Positions 1 to 7,867 of a DNA stretch of 24,138 nt are shown here, one piece after another (the stretch's first letter is position 1; every line of letters begins with the position of its first letter). The DNA is from Streptomyces sp. NRRL WC-3618 (GTDB taxonomy: Bacteria; Actinomycetota; Actinomycetes; Streptomycetales; Streptomycetaceae): positions 1-24,138 of the forward strand of contig NZ_LGDW01000029.1 in NCBI RefSeq assembly GCF_001280005.1. Direction: 5' to 3'. The notes beneath the pieces were generated by a model. That model made no database searches, was not told the origin of the DNA, and saw nothing but the letters and a program-made list of their open reading frames with translations. The position numbers and the translations under genes are program-made.

Positions 1-34
1 GGGGTGGGGGTTGGCGGGCTGCCTGGGGCTGTCG

Positions 35-865
35 TCATCGGTGCGGCCGCGCCAGTGGGCCGAGCAACTCCCGTATCTCGTCGACCGCGTCGACCAGGGT
101 GTGCAGCGGCGTGCGGTACGTGAGGGCGCTGACGCTCACGGCGCCGGAGGGTGTCGTCGGCGAGGTCGCGTACACGGGCAGGGAGAGGCAGTTGACGCCG
201 GGCTCGTTCTCCTGGTCGTCCACTGCGTGACCCCGCTCGCGGACGGCCCGCAGATCGCCGTACAGGTCGGCGGCCGTGCACAGGGTCCGGGGTGTGCGGG
301 GGGCCAGGGGCGAGTCGCCTATCCAGGCCTCGACCTCGGCCACGGTCGCCAACTCGTGGGCGAGCAGCGCCTTTCCGACACCGGTGGCGTGGGCGGGGTT
401 GCGGCCGCCCACCGTCGACGTCAGACGGACGGCGCCGGCCGGCGGATCGACCTTGGCGCGGTAGACGACCTCACGGCCGTCGAGGACCGCGTAGTGCGCC
501 GTCTCGCCGAACCGGTCTGCCAGCGCCTCCAGTACCGGACGTATGCGGACGTGCTCGGGGCGTTCCTCGTGGTGGGCGAAGGCCATCCGCAGGAACTCGT
601 CGCCGAGCACATAGTGACCGCGGGCGCCCTGGTCGGCCAGCCCGGCCCGGCGCAGCGCCACCAGCGCCCGGTGCACCGTCGGTTTGGGGCTGCCGATCAC
701 CTGGGTCAGCTCCTCGAGGCCCACGCCCTCGGGATAGCGCGCCAGCTCCTTGAGGACGGCGAGCACCCGGTCCGACCCGACGAGACGCGCCGCGTCACCG
801 TCGCCACCGGCGGCTTCCTCACGCACGGGGGCTGACGCGCCGCCATGTGTCTGCCTATGCTCCAT
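35..865 (-). CDS. IclR-family transcriptional regulator
   Basis: A 276-residue regulator whose ATG (863-865 on the complement) lies 48 bp from the divergent dehydratase gene. Residues about 31-80 form the N-terminal winged helix-turn-helix, with the recognition segment SPKPTVHRAL near residues 59-68. Residues about 95-270 match the IclR effector domain, including the GVGKALLA motif and a conserved cysteine in the NCLSLPVY segment. IclR proteins usually bind palindromes in divergent promoters and respond to small acids. The divergent arrangement and the sugar-acid-type dehydratase suggest it controls that gene and itself. The effector is unknown. A much longer open frame continues upstream through the dehydratase gene, but that part is antisense and has no family similarity. 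Family assignment is firm; the target is inferred. Confidence 0.92.
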   Translation of the reverse strand: MEHRQTHGGASAPVREEAAGGDGDAARLVGSDRVLAVLKELARYPEGVGLEELTQVIGSPKPTVHRALVALRRAGLADQGARGHYVLGDEFLRMAFAHHEERPEHVRIRPVLEALADRFGETAHYAVLDGREVVYRAKVDPPAGAVRLTSTVGGRNPAHATGVGKALLAHELATVAEVEAWIGDSPLAPRTPRTLCTAADLYGDLRAVRERGHAVDDQENEPGVNCLSLPVYATSPTTPSGAVSVSALTYRTPLHTLVDAVDEIRELLGPLARPHR

Positions 866-867
866 GA

Positions 868-881
868 TATTCCGAAGAATA
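868..881. promoter_or_regulatory. Candidate IclR operator (palindrome in divergent promoter)
   Basis: The 14-base palindrome TATTCCGAAGAATA has two perfect 5-base arms around CGAA. It sits in the 48-bp gap between the IclR gene and the dehydratase gene, three bases from the regulator start codon. Its size and position suit an IclR operator that represses both directions. This is inferred from sequence symmetry only. Confidence 0.5.
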
Positions 882-913
882 GACCACCGTACCAATTGCT
901 GGAAAGGTCGACC

Positions 914-2626
914 GTGAAGCTTCGCAGCGCGCAGTGGTACGAGGGGCAGGGGCGCAACGCCTACATCCACCGGGCCTGGATGCGCCGGGGCGCACCGGAC
1001 GACGCCTTCACCGGCCGGCCGCAGATCGCCATCGCCAACACGGCCTCGGACCTGACCCCCTGCAACGCGCACCTGAACGAGGTCGCGGCCTCCGTCCGCA
1101 ACGGTGTGTACGAAGCCGGGGGCATCCCGCTGGACCTGCCCGTGGTGTCGCTCGGCGAGACGCAGGTGCGGCCCACCGCCATGCTGTGGCGGAACATGGC
1201 GGCGATGGCCACGGAGGAGATGCTGCGGGCCAACCCGATCGACGGTGTCGTGCTGCTGGGCGGCTGCGACAAGACGATTCCCTCGCTCCTCATGGCCGCC
1301 GCCTCGGTGGACCTGCCCGCGGTCGTCGTGCCCGGCGGACCGATGCTGACCGGGACCTTCCGGGGGACGCCGCTGGGCTGCGGCACCGACGTGTGGCGGC
1401 TGTCGGAGGAGGTGCGGGCCGGCACGCTCTCCCAGGAGCAGTTCACCCGCTCCGAGTCGGCGATGATCCGCAGCCGGGGGCACTGCAACACCATGGGCAC
1501 CGCCTCGACGATGGCCCTGGTCGCCGAGGCCCTGGGCACGGTCGTGCCGGGGGTGGCCGGTACTCCGGCGCCCGACAGCCGACTGCTGGAGGCCGCCCAC
1601 GGCACTGGCGGACTGGCGGTGGACATGGTCGCCGCCGACCGCCGCCCGGCCACCTTCCTGACCCAGGCGTCCTTCCACAACGCGATCGTCGCCCTGGCCG
1701 CCATCGGCGGGTCCACCAACGCCGTCGTCCACCTGCTGGCCATCGCCGGCCGCCTGGGCGTCCCCCTGTCGCTCGACGACTTCGACCGGATCGGCTCCCG
1801 CGTCCCCGTCCTGGTGGACCTTCAGCCGGCCGGCCGCTTCCTGATGGAGGACTTCCACCGCGCCGGGGGCCTGTCCGCTGTTCTGCGGGAGGTGCGCGAC
1901 CTGCTCGATCCCGACGCGCTCACGGTCACCGGACAGCCGCTGGTGGACCATCTCGACGACGCGCCGATCTGGGACGCGGAGGTCATCCGCACGCGCGCGA
2001 AGCCGCTGGTCGCGGAGGGCGGTATCGCGGTCCTGCGCGGCAACATCGCCCCCGACGGAGCGCTCGTCAAGCCGGCGGCGGCCTCACCGCACCTGCTGCG
2101 TCACCGGGGCCGGGCCGTCGTCTTCGACTCGATCGAGGACTTCCACGCCCGCATCGACGACCCGGATCTCGACGTGGACGCCGACTCCGTGCTCGTGCTG
2201 CGCGGCTGCGGCCCCAAGGGCTACCCGGGCATGCCCGAGGTGTCCAACATGCCGCTGCCGAAGAAGCTGCTGGAACAGGGCGTGCGTGACATGGTCCGGG
2301 TCTGCGACGGCCGGATGAGCGGCACCGCCTACGGCACCGTCGTCCTGCACGTGGCCCCGGAGGCGGCGGCCGGCGGCCCCCTCGCCCTCGTCCGTACCGG
2401 TGACGTCATCGACCTGGACGTGGCGGCCCGGCGCCTCGACGTCGACGTACCCGCCGACGAACTCGCCCGCAGGACCCCGAACCAGGCCACGCTCACAGGC
2501 TTCGCCAACCCCCGGCGCGGCTGGGAGCGCTTGTACGTCGACCACGTCCAGCAGGCCGACACGGGCGCCGACCTGGACTTCCTGATCGGCTCCAGCGGCT
2601 CGGAGGTGAGCCGGGAGTCGCACTGA
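914..2626 (+). CDS. IlvD/Edd-family dehydratase (sugar-acid dehydratase type)
   Basis: A 570-residue Fe-S dehydratase of the dihydroxy-acid dehydratase / phosphogluconate dehydratase superfamily, which removes water from a polyhydroxy acid to give a 2-keto acid. Candidate cluster cysteines are Cys50 (SDLTPCN), Cys118 (GGCDKT) and Cys191 (RGHCNTMGTAST). The GGSTNAVVHLLA motif and the C-terminal GRMSGTAYGTVVLH motif are also present. The opening RSAQWYEGQGRNAYIHR and the SDLTPCN spacing resemble the arabinonate/sugar-acid dehydratase branch more than biosynthetic IlvD. The GTG start at 914 was chosen because GGAAAGG (901-907) lies six bases upstream; an ATG at 845 falls inside the divergent regulator. 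The divergent IclR gene supports a catabolic role. The substrate cannot be read from sequence. Confidence 0.9.
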   Translation: MKLRSAQWYEGQGRNAYIHRAWMRRGAPDDAFTGRPQIAIANTASDLTPCNAHLNEVAASVRNGVYEAGGIPLDLPVVSLGETQVRPTAMLWRNMAAMATEEMLRANPIDGVVLLGGCDKTIPSLLMAAASVDLPAVVVPGGPMLTGTFRGTPLGCGTDVWRLSEEVRAGTLSQEQFTRSESAMIRSRGHCNTMGTASTMALVAEALGTVVPGVAGTPAPDSRLLEAAHGTGGLAVDMVAADRRPATFLTQASFHNAIVALAAIGGSTNAVVHLLAIAGRLGVPLSLDDFDRIGSRVPVLVDLQPAGRFLMEDFHRAGGLSAVLREVRDLLDPDALTVTGQPLVDHLDDAPIWDAEVIRTRAKPLVAEGGIAVLRGNIAPDGALVKPAAASPHLLRHRGRAVVFDSIEDFHARIDDPDLDVDADSVLVLRGCGPKGYPGMPEVSNMPLPKKLLEQGVRDMVRVCDGRMSGTAYGTVVLHVAPEAAAGGPLALVRTGDVIDLDVAARRLDVDVPADELARRTPNQATLTGFANPRRGWERLYVDHVQQADTGADLDFLIGSSGSEVSRESH

Positions 2627-2754
2627 CGGGAGGGCTGGTCCAACCGTCGGGCGGCAACCCTCGACCTCGCGCGCCGCCCATGGCCGCACCCTGAATCAGG
2701 ATCCCGGCGATGCCGGCAAGGCTTGTGCGGGCGGGAAAAAGCCGTCACACTGGT

Positions 2755-2772
2755 ACCGAACGAATGGTCGGT
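2755..2772. promoter_or_regulatory. Candidate TetR/PaaR-type operator upstream of paaA
   Basis: An 18-base interrupted inverted repeat with arms ACCGA and TCGGT (12 of 18 positions symmetric) ends 17 bases before the paaA ATG. Actinobacterial phenylacetate operons are often repressed by TetR-family PaaR, whose sites contain ACCG and CGGT half-sites. No paaR gene lies in the window. The assignment is inferred from symmetry and position. Confidence 0.4.
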
Positions 2773-2788
2773 TGGGGAGCGGGTATCG

Positions 2789-3787
2789 ATGACGACGACA
2801 CACTCCGCCGCCTCGGACACGGACAGTGCCGGGCTGGACGGCGATGGGCTGCTCGAACAGCACTTCAAGGCGACGATCGCGCGGGACCGCCGGATCGAGC
2901 CGCGCGACTGGATGCCCGAGGGCTACCGGAAGACGCTGGTCCGGCAGATCGCCCAGCACGCGCACTCGGAGATCATCGGCATGCAGCCGGAGGGTGACTG
3001 GATCACGCGCGCGCCCTCGCTGCGCCGCAAGGCCATCCTCTTCGCGAAGGTCCAGGACGAGGCCGGACACGGGCTGTACCTGTACTCCGCCGCCGAGACA
3101 CTCGGCGCCGACCGCGCGGACCTCACCGAGCGGCTCATCGAGGGCCGCCAGAAGTACTCGTCGATCTTCAACTACCCGACGCCGAGCTTCGCCGACGTCG
3201 GCGTGATCGGCTGGTTCGTGGACGGCGCGGCGATCTGCAACCAGGTGCCCCTGTGCCGCAGTTCGTACGGGCCGTACGCGCGCGCGATGGTGCGCATCTG
3301 CAAGGAGGAGTCCTTCCACCAACGGCAGGGGTACGAGCTGCTGATGACGATGATGCGCGGTACGACGGACCAGCGCGCCATGGTCCAGGACGCCGTCGAC
3401 CGCTGGTGGTGGCCCTCGCTGATGATGTTCGGCCCGCCCGACGACGCCTCGCCCAACTCCGCGCAGTCCATGGCCTGGAAGATCAAGCGGCACACCAACG
3501 ACGAACTGCGCCAGCGCTTCGTCGACATGACCGTCCCGCAGGCCGACAAGCTCGGCGTGACCCTGCCCGACCCGGAACTGCGCTGGAACGAGGAGCGCGG
3601 GCACCACGACTTCGGCACCCCGGACTGGGACGAGCTGACGCGCGTCATCAAGGGCGGCGGCCCCCGCAACACCGAACGGGTCGCACGGCGTCGTACCGCA
3701 CATGAAGAGGGCGCCTGGGTGCGCGAGGCGGCCACCGCCCACGCCGCGAGGCAGCGCGCGCGGGCCGCGAAGGAGGCAGTGGCATGA
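2789..3787 (+). CDS. paaA: 1,2-phenylacetyl-CoA epoxidase, catalytic subunit PaaA
   Basis: This 332-residue protein is the diiron catalytic subunit of the PaaABCE multicomponent monooxygenase, which converts phenylacetyl-CoA to its ring 1,2-epoxide. The ferritin-like fold carries the two ExxH metal motifs, in [13 protein letters not shown] (about residues 89-101) and [10 protein letters not shown] (about residues 172-181). Length is normal for the family. The ATG at 2789 is preceded by a GGGGAGCGGG stretch. In-frame starts further upstream would lie within the operator region. The stop overlaps the paaB start in ATGA, so translation is probably coupled. It is the first gene of a five-gene operon in canonical order. 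The identification is very secure. Confidence 0.96.
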   Translation: MTTTHSAASDTDSAGLDGDGLLEQHFKATIARDRRIEPRDWMPEGYRKTLVRQIAQHAHSEIIGMQPEGDWITRAPSLRRKAILFAKVQDEAGHGLYLYSAAETLGADRADLTERLIEGRQKYSSIFNYPTPSFADVGVIGWFVDGAAICNQVPLCRSSYGPYARAMVRICKEESFHQRQGYELLMTMMRGTTDQRAMVQDAVDRWWWPSLMMFGPPDDASPNSAQSMAWKIKRHTNDELRQRFVDMTVPQADKLGVTLPDPELRWNEERGHHDFGTPDWDELTRVIKGGGPRNTERVARRRTAHEEGAWVREAATAHAARQRARAAKEAVA

Positions 3788-4080
3788 GCGACAAAGTGTC
3801 GGGCGAGTGGCCGCTGTACGAGGTGTTCGTGCGCGGCAAGCGCGGGCTGAACCACGTACACGTCGGCTCGCTGCACGCGGCCGACGACCGGATGGCACTC
3901 ACCCACGCGCGCGACCTGTACACCCGGCGCAACGAAGGCGTGAGCATCTGGGTGGTGCGCTCCGAGCACATCGCCGCCTCCTCGCGCGACGAGAAGGACC
4001 CCTTCTTCGCCCCCAGCGCCGACAAGGTCTACCGCCACCCGACCTTCTACGACATCCCCGACGACGTCCCGCACATCTAG
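3784..4080 (+). CDS. paaB: Phenylacetyl-CoA epoxidase subunit PaaB
   Basis: A 98-residue small subunit of the phenylacetyl-CoA epoxidase complex. The start [20 protein letters not shown] and the motif [18 protein letters not shown] are typical of PaaB across bacteria. The ending ([14 protein letters not shown]) is also characteristic, and the length is normal. PaaB is a structural component that joins PaaA-PaaC modules and has no known active site. Its ATG overlaps the paaA stop by four bases; paaC follows after 22 bases with a strong ribosome-binding site. Confidence 0.95.
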   Translation: MSDKVSGEWPLYEVFVRGKRGLNHVHVGSLHAADDRMALTHARDLYTRRNEGVSIWVVRSEHIAASSRDEKDPFFAPSADKVYRHPTFYDIPDDVPHI

Positions 4081-4102
4081 CCCGGGGGGAGGAGCACCGC
4101 AC

Positions 4103-4975
4103 ATGAGCGGCAGCGAGAGCGCCACCGAGCACGAGCACGACCACGACGACGACCACGTCTATCTCTCCCTCGCCGAGGGCCACGACGACGGCAGCGACGC
4201 CCGCTGGGCCTTCGGCACCGGCTTCGAGGACCCGCTGTACGGCGTCGACACCTCCGTGCCCGACGGCGTCGACGCCGGGGAGCTGGCCGCGACCTGTGTC
4301 GAACTGGCCGACGACGCCCTGGTGTCGGCCCAGCGGCTGGCCCAGTGGTGCACCCGCGCCCCCGAGCTGGAGGAGGAGGTCGCGCTCGCCAACATCGGCC
4401 TCGACCTGCTCGGCCAGGCCCGGCTGCTGTACGCGCGCGCGGGCCAGGTCGACGGCACCGGGCGCGGCGAGGACGCGTACGCCTACTTCCGGGACGCCGA
4501 CGATTTCCGCAACGTACGCCTGGCCGAACTGCCCATCGGGGACTTCGCGTTCTCGATCACGCGGCTGCTGGTGCTGTCCAGCTGGCGGCTCGCGCACCTC
4601 GAACGGCTCGCCGAGCACCGCGATCCGGTGCTCGCCGCGATCGCCGCGAAGGCCGTCAAGGAGCTGACGTACCACCGGCAGTACGCGGCCGAGTGGGCCG
4701 TCCGGCTCGGCGACGGCACCGACGAGTCGCACCGACGGATGCGCGCGGCCCTGGACCAGGTCGCCCCGTATCTCGGCGAGTTGTTCACGGCGTACGACGT
4801 CCAGGGCGAGGTCGTCGAGGTGCTGCGGCAGGTCACCGAAGCCGCCGGGCTGCCCATGCCGTCCGTCCCAACGGCGGGCGGCTCCGGACGCGGCGGGCAG
4901 CACACCGAGCATCTCGCCCCGCTGCTCGCCGAGTTGCAGAGCGTGGCCCGCGCCCACCCGGAGGCGACATGGTGA
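4103..4975 (+). CDS. paaC: Phenylacetyl-CoA epoxidase structural subunit PaaC
   Basis: A 290-residue ferritin-like protein that pairs with PaaA but does not hold the active site. Family segments include LADDALVSAQRLAQWC, ANIGLDLLGQARLLY, LPIGDFAFSITRLL and the KELTYHRQYAAEW helix. The first ~50 residues are unusual: an acidic, histidine-rich stretch (residues 9-19, EHEHDHDDDHV) precedes the conserved core. The start is supported by a GGGGGAGGAG ribosome-binding site at 4085-4094. Homologues often begin closer to the conserved core, so this extension is a local feature rather than a start error. The stop lies inside the paaD start region (ATGGTGA), implying coupled translation. Confidence 0.94.
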   Translation: MSGSESATEHEHDHDDDHVYLSLAEGHDDGSDARWAFGTGFEDPLYGVDTSVPDGVDAGELAATCVELADDALVSAQRLAQWCTRAPELEEEVALANIGLDLLGQARLLYARAGQVDGTGRGEDAYAYFRDADDFRNVRLAELPIGDFAFSITRLLVLSSWRLAHLERLAEHRDPVLAAIAAKAVKELTYHRQYAAEWAVRLGDGTDESHRRMRAALDQVAPYLGELFTAYDVQGEVVEVLRQVTEAAGLPMPSVPTAGGSGRGGQHTEHLAPLLAELQSVARAHPEATW

Positions 4976-5481
4976 CCGTGACCGCGATCGAGGACGTCCG
5001 GCGCGCCCGAGGCATCGCCGAGCGGGTGCCGGACCCCGAGCTGCCCATGCTGACCCTGGCCGACCTCGGAGTCCTGCGGGACGTGGAGATGACCGGCGAC
5101 GGGACAGTGGTGGCGAGCCTGACCCCGACCTACTCGGGCTGCCCGGCGATGGCGGAGATGCGCGCCGCCGTCGCCGCCCGGCTGCGGGCGGCGGGGTACG
5201 CGCGCGTGGAGATCCGCACGGTCCTCGACCCGCCCTGGAGCAGCGACTGGATCACCGAATCCGGCCGCCGCAAGCTCACCGAGCACGGCATCGCCCCGCC
5301 CGTCGCCGCACCCCACGGCCCGGTCGTCCTCTCCCTCCTGCCCACCCGGCGCACGGTGCCCTGCCCCCGCTGCGGCTCGCCGGACACTGAGGAGACCTCC
5401 CGCTTCGCAGCCACGTCCTGCAAGGCCCTGTGGCGCTGCCAGGCCTGCCGCGAGCCGTTCGAGTACGTCAAGGAGATCTGA
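4969..5481 (+). CDS. paaD: Phenylacetate degradation maturation protein PaaD
   Basis: A 170-residue protein with an N-terminal DUF59/MIP18-type domain (about residues 1-100; PDPELPMLTLADLGVLRDVE and PTYSGCPAMAEM). The C-terminal zinc-ribbon-like segment has CPRC, a single Cys, and CQAC (about residues 128-165). PaaD is required for phenylacetyl-CoA epoxidase activity but is not part of the purified complex, and is thought to help assemble its Fe or Fe-S centres. The ATG at 4969 overlaps the paaC stop by seven bases; a GTG one codon later is an alternative. Its own stop overlaps the paaE start in TGATG. Confidence 0.94.
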   Translation: MVTVTAIEDVRRARGIAERVPDPELPMLTLADLGVLRDVEMTGDGTVVASLTPTYSGCPAMAEMRAAVAARLRAAGYARVEIRTVLDPPWSSDWITESGRRKLTEHGIAPPVAAPHGPVVLSLLPTRRTVPCPRCGSPDTEETSRFAATSCKALWRCQACREPFEYVKEI

Positions 5482-6581
5482 TGGCCGCGCCCACCGCCCC
5501 GACCGCCGTTCCGGTACGCCGCCGCCCGGTCTTCCACGCTTTGAAGGTCGCCGACGTACGACGACTGTGCGCGGACGCGGTCACCATCGCCTTCGAGGTG
5601 CCGGCGGACCTGGCCGAGGAGTACGCCTTCACGCCGGGCCAGTCGCTCACCCTGCGCCGGCAGTTCGAGGGGCGCGAGGAGCGGCGGTCGTACTCGATCT
5701 GCGCCCCGGTCGGCGAACAGCCCCGTATCGGCGTACGGGTGGTGCCCGGCGGCCTGTTCTCGTCCTGGCTGGTCGACGGCGTGCGCCCCGGGGACGTGCT
5801 CGACGTGATGACACCGACCGGCGCCTTCACCCCTGACCTGACCGCCACCGGCCGCCATGTCCTGATCGCCGCGGGCTCCGGCATCACCCCGATGATGTCG
5901 ATCGCCGAATCGGTTCTGGCCGCCGACGACCGCTCACAGGTCACCCTCCTGTACGGCAACCGCCGTACGGACACCGTGATGTTCGCGGACGAACTGGCGG
6001 ACCTGAAGGACCTGTACCGCACGCGATTCCAGCTCGGGCACGTACTGTCGCGCGAACCCCGCGAGGCCGAACTGCTGTCGGGGCGCCTCGACGCCGAACG
6101 GCTCGCCGCGCTGCTCGCCGGCCTCGTCGACGTCCCGGGCACCGACCACTGGTGGCTGTGCGGACCGCACGGCATGGTCCGCGACGCGCAGAAACTGCTG
6201 GCGGAACTGGGCGTCCCCGCCGAGCGCGTCCACCAGGAACTCTTCTACGCCGACGACCAGCCGCTGCGCCAGGTCGAGCACGCGGACGCGGTGGTGGAGG
6301 GCCCGGTGAGCCGGGTCACGATCACCCTGGACGGCCGTTCCACCACGACCGCCCTGTCCCGGGAGGCGACCGTCCTGGACGGCGCCGCGCGCACCCGCCC
6401 GGACCTGCCGTTCGCCTGCAAGGGCGGCGTCTGCGGCACCTGCCGGGCGCTGGTCACCTCGGGAGAGGCGGACATGCGCCGCAACTACGCCCTCGAACCC
6501 GCCGAGGTCGCCGCGGGCTACGTCCTGACCTGTCAGTCGTTCCCCGTCTCGGAGACACTGACGGTCGACTACGACAGCTGA
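5481..6581 (+). CDS. paaE: Phenylacetyl-CoA epoxidase reductase PaaE
   Basis: A 366-residue electron-transfer subunit that passes electrons from NADPH through FAD and a 2Fe-2S cluster to PaaA. The order is a ferredoxin-reductase FAD domain (RRSYSIC, about residues 71-77), a nucleotide-binding domain (AAGSGITPMMS) and a C-terminal plant-type ferredoxin domain. Its cluster ligands are Cys313, Cys318, Cys321 and Cys351 (CKGGVCGTC, then LTC). This architecture and length are typical of PaaE. It is the last gene of the paa operon, coupled to paaD through TGATG. The genes for later pathway steps (paaG, paaZ, paaK and others) are not in the window. Confidence 0.95.
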   Translation: MAAPTAPTAVPVRRRPVFHALKVADVRRLCADAVTIAFEVPADLAEEYAFTPGQSLTLRRQFEGREERRSYSICAPVGEQPRIGVRVVPGGLFSSWLVDGVRPGDVLDVMTPTGAFTPDLTATGRHVLIAAGSGITPMMSIAESVLAADDRSQVTLLYGNRRTDTVMFADELADLKDLYRTRFQLGHVLSREPREAELLSGRLDAERLAALLAGLVDVPGTDHWWLCGPHGMVRDAQKLLAELGVPAERVHQELFYADDQPLRQVEHADAVVEGPVSRVTITLDGRSTTTALSREATVLDGAARTRPDLPFACKGGVCGTCRALVTSGEADMRRNYALEPAEVAAGYVLTCQSFPVSETLTVDYDS

Positions 6582-6623
6582 GGCAAGGGGTTTGGCGGGC
6601 CCGGCCGAGGCAACCCGAACGAT

Positions 6624-7025
6624 GTGACCCCTTCGATTGCGCAACAGGAACTCTTCCGATTCCTCGAGGACCGTTTCGCCTGTGCCCAGGCGTGCACCGA
6701 GTGCGCGCGGGCGTGCGCGCTGCGCGCGAGCCTGGCGGACCCGGACGGGCCCGCCCCCGAGGCTCTCGCGCGCCGCAAGGGCATCCTCTGCGCGGAGGTG
6801 TGCGACGCGACGTGCCGGCTGCTCTCGGAACAGTCGGACCTGGACGAGGCCGCCCTCCGTGCCCAACTGGACTGGTGTGGCACGGTCTGCCTGGAAACCG
6901 CCCAGGTTTTCGACGACCACCCCGGTGGCGAGGACGCGGCGAAGGCGTGCCGCGAGTGCGCACAGGCGTGCGCGGACTTCGCGTGGACGCTCAACACCCC
7001 GGAGACGGGGCGCGACGGCGGATAG
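6624..7025 (+). CDS. Four-helix-bundle copper-binding protein (Csp/DUF326-like)
   Basis: A 133-residue protein with 12 cysteines in repeated CxxxC/CxxC spacing. They fall in clusters at residues 20-31 (C20, C24, C27, C31), 56-64 (C56, C60, C64), 85-89 (C85, C89) and 109-116 (C109, C112, C116). Such cysteines lining a four-helix bundle are the hallmark of copper-storage (Csp) and DUF326 proteins, often annotated as 'ferredoxin-like'. No signal peptide is visible, so a cytosolic Csp3-like role in holding Cu(I) is likely. The start is a GTG with only a weak GAGG upstream. It lies 42 bp after paaE and ends four bases from the convergent phosphatase-like gene. Whether it is cotranscribed with paa is uncertain. 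Confidence 0.8.
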   Translation: MTPSIAQQELFRFLEDRFACAQACTECARACALRASLADPDGPAPEALARRKGILCAEVCDATCRLLSEQSDLDEAALRAQLDWCGTVCLETAQVFDDHPGGEDAAKACRECAQACADFAWTLNTPETGRDGG

Positions 7026-7029
7026 GTCC

Positions 7030-7614
7030 CTACTCCGCGTGCGGGGCCCCCAGTTGCCACCCCGCCCGCACGTTCCAGCGCCCCGCCCGGCCGCTCAACT
7101 CCGTTGCCGTCAGCGGCGGAACGTCGATCCGCCAGAACGCCGACTCGGGCGCCCCCAGAGCCCGCACTGTCGCAGCTCGCACGACCTCCGGTTCGACGAC
7201 CGCGACCGACCGGCCCGCGACTCGCGCCACCGAGTCGTCCAGCCAGCGGAAGACCCGCTCGCACAACGCGTGCACCGACTCACCGCCGTGCGGGCCCGAC
7301 CGAGGGTCCGTCAGCCACTGGGCCAGCGCCTCCGGTTCCCGCTCCGTCACCTCGGTGAGCGTCGCGCCGCGCCAGCGGCCCACGTCCAGGCCCCCAGGAC
7401 CGTCCAGGGAGCCGGCGTCGAGGCCCAGCGCCTCAGCCGTCTCACGGCAGCGTGCGGTGGGGGAGACCCAGACCGCGGAGACCGGCGGGAGCGTCCCCGC
7501 AGCGGCCCTGGCGAGCCGCAGACCCGACGCGTCCAGCGGGCAGTCGTCGTCGAAACGGGCCTCCCGCAGGGCGGCGCTGATCGCCGGTGAGATCAACATC
7601 ACTCGGCTTGTCAT
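7030..7614 (-). CDS. Histidine-phosphatase-fold protein lacking catalytic histidines
   Basis: This 194-residue protein follows the phosphoglycerate-mutase-like fold. It has a first strand MLISPAISAALREARF, the SPTARCRETAEAL segment (about residues 51-63), GRWRGATLTEV, an HGGESVHALCERVFRWLD segment, and a late strand VAVVEPEVVRAATVRAL. In active members the first strand ends in RHG and the late strand in a histidine motif. Here these are SPA and EPE, so both catalytic histidines are missing. It may be a pseudoenzyme or have a different activity. The ATG at 7614 has GGGAG about seven bases upstream. It is divergent from the cobalamin riboswitch and cbtBA, suggesting a cobalt/B12 link; it could be a degenerate CobC relative. 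Fold call good, function unknown. Confidence 0.78.
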   Translation of the reverse strand: MTSRVMLISPAISAALREARFDDDCPLDASGLRLARAAAGTLPPVSAVWVSPTARCRETAEALGLDAGSLDGPGGLDVGRWRGATLTEVTEREPEALAQWLTDPRSGPHGGESVHALCERVFRWLDDSVARVAGRSVAVVEPEVVRAATVRALGAPESAFWRIDVPPLTATELSGRAGRWNVRAGWQLGAPHAE

Positions 7615-7715
7615 CCAGTCGCTCCCGCGCTCATTCTGCCCCAATGTCGTTGTCATGTACGGAACTTGAGGCAGCGTAGGGCGTACCGGCGCACCGTACG
7701 CCGCCCCGTGCGCCC

Positions 7716-7744
7716 TTGGCCGCGGCCCCGCTTCACGGTAAGTT
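7716..7744 (+). promoter_or_regulatory. Predicted housekeeping promoter for riboswitch-cbtBA transcript
   Basis: TTGGCC (7716-7721) and TAAGTT (7739-7744) are separated by 17 bases, resembling a principal sigma factor promoter. Transcription would start near 7750, just before the riboswitch 5' stem. The prediction rests on sequence match and position. Confidence 0.5.
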
Positions 7745-7756
7745 CTCGTCGATATT

Positions 7757-7867
7757 GACGACGGTTCGACGGAAGCCGGTGAGAATCCGGCACGGTCGCG
7801 CCACTGTAAGCCCCGTACGCACCCGCCTGGTGCGGCCCGGGGGCAAGTCAGACCCGTGACTGTCGTC
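7757..7867 (+). promoter_or_regulatory. Cobalamin riboswitch upstream of cbtB
   Basis: The conserved aptamer core is visible: GAAGCCGGTGAGAATCCGGC (7772-7791), the B12-box-like GCCACTGTA (7800-7808), and the late AAGTCAGACCC segment near 7845. A closing P1 stem can form between GACGAC (7757-7762) and GTCGTC (7862-7867). These riboswitches bind adenosyl- or other cobalamins and turn off downstream expression, here the cobalt transporter. CCTCC (7867-7871) abuts P1 and is complementary to GGAGG (7903-7907) within the cbtB Shine-Dalgarno sequence. Regulation by blocking translation initiation is therefore plausible; that switching model is inference. Confidence 0.93.

Noticed and set aside
845..913. 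Earlier ATG for the dehydratase gene at 845
   Set aside because: It lies inside the divergent IclR coding sequence, and the resulting residues have no family match. GTG 914 has a proper ribosome-binding site.
35..1951. A 638-codon open frame on the complement extending the IclR gene upstream
   Set aside because: The upstream two thirds are antisense to the dehydratase gene and low in protein-like features. The IclR protein starts at 865.
6152..7669. A 505-codon open frame on the plus strand
   Set aside because: It crosses paaE, the copper-binding gene and the antisense of the phosphatase-like gene, with arginine/proline-rich shadow composition.
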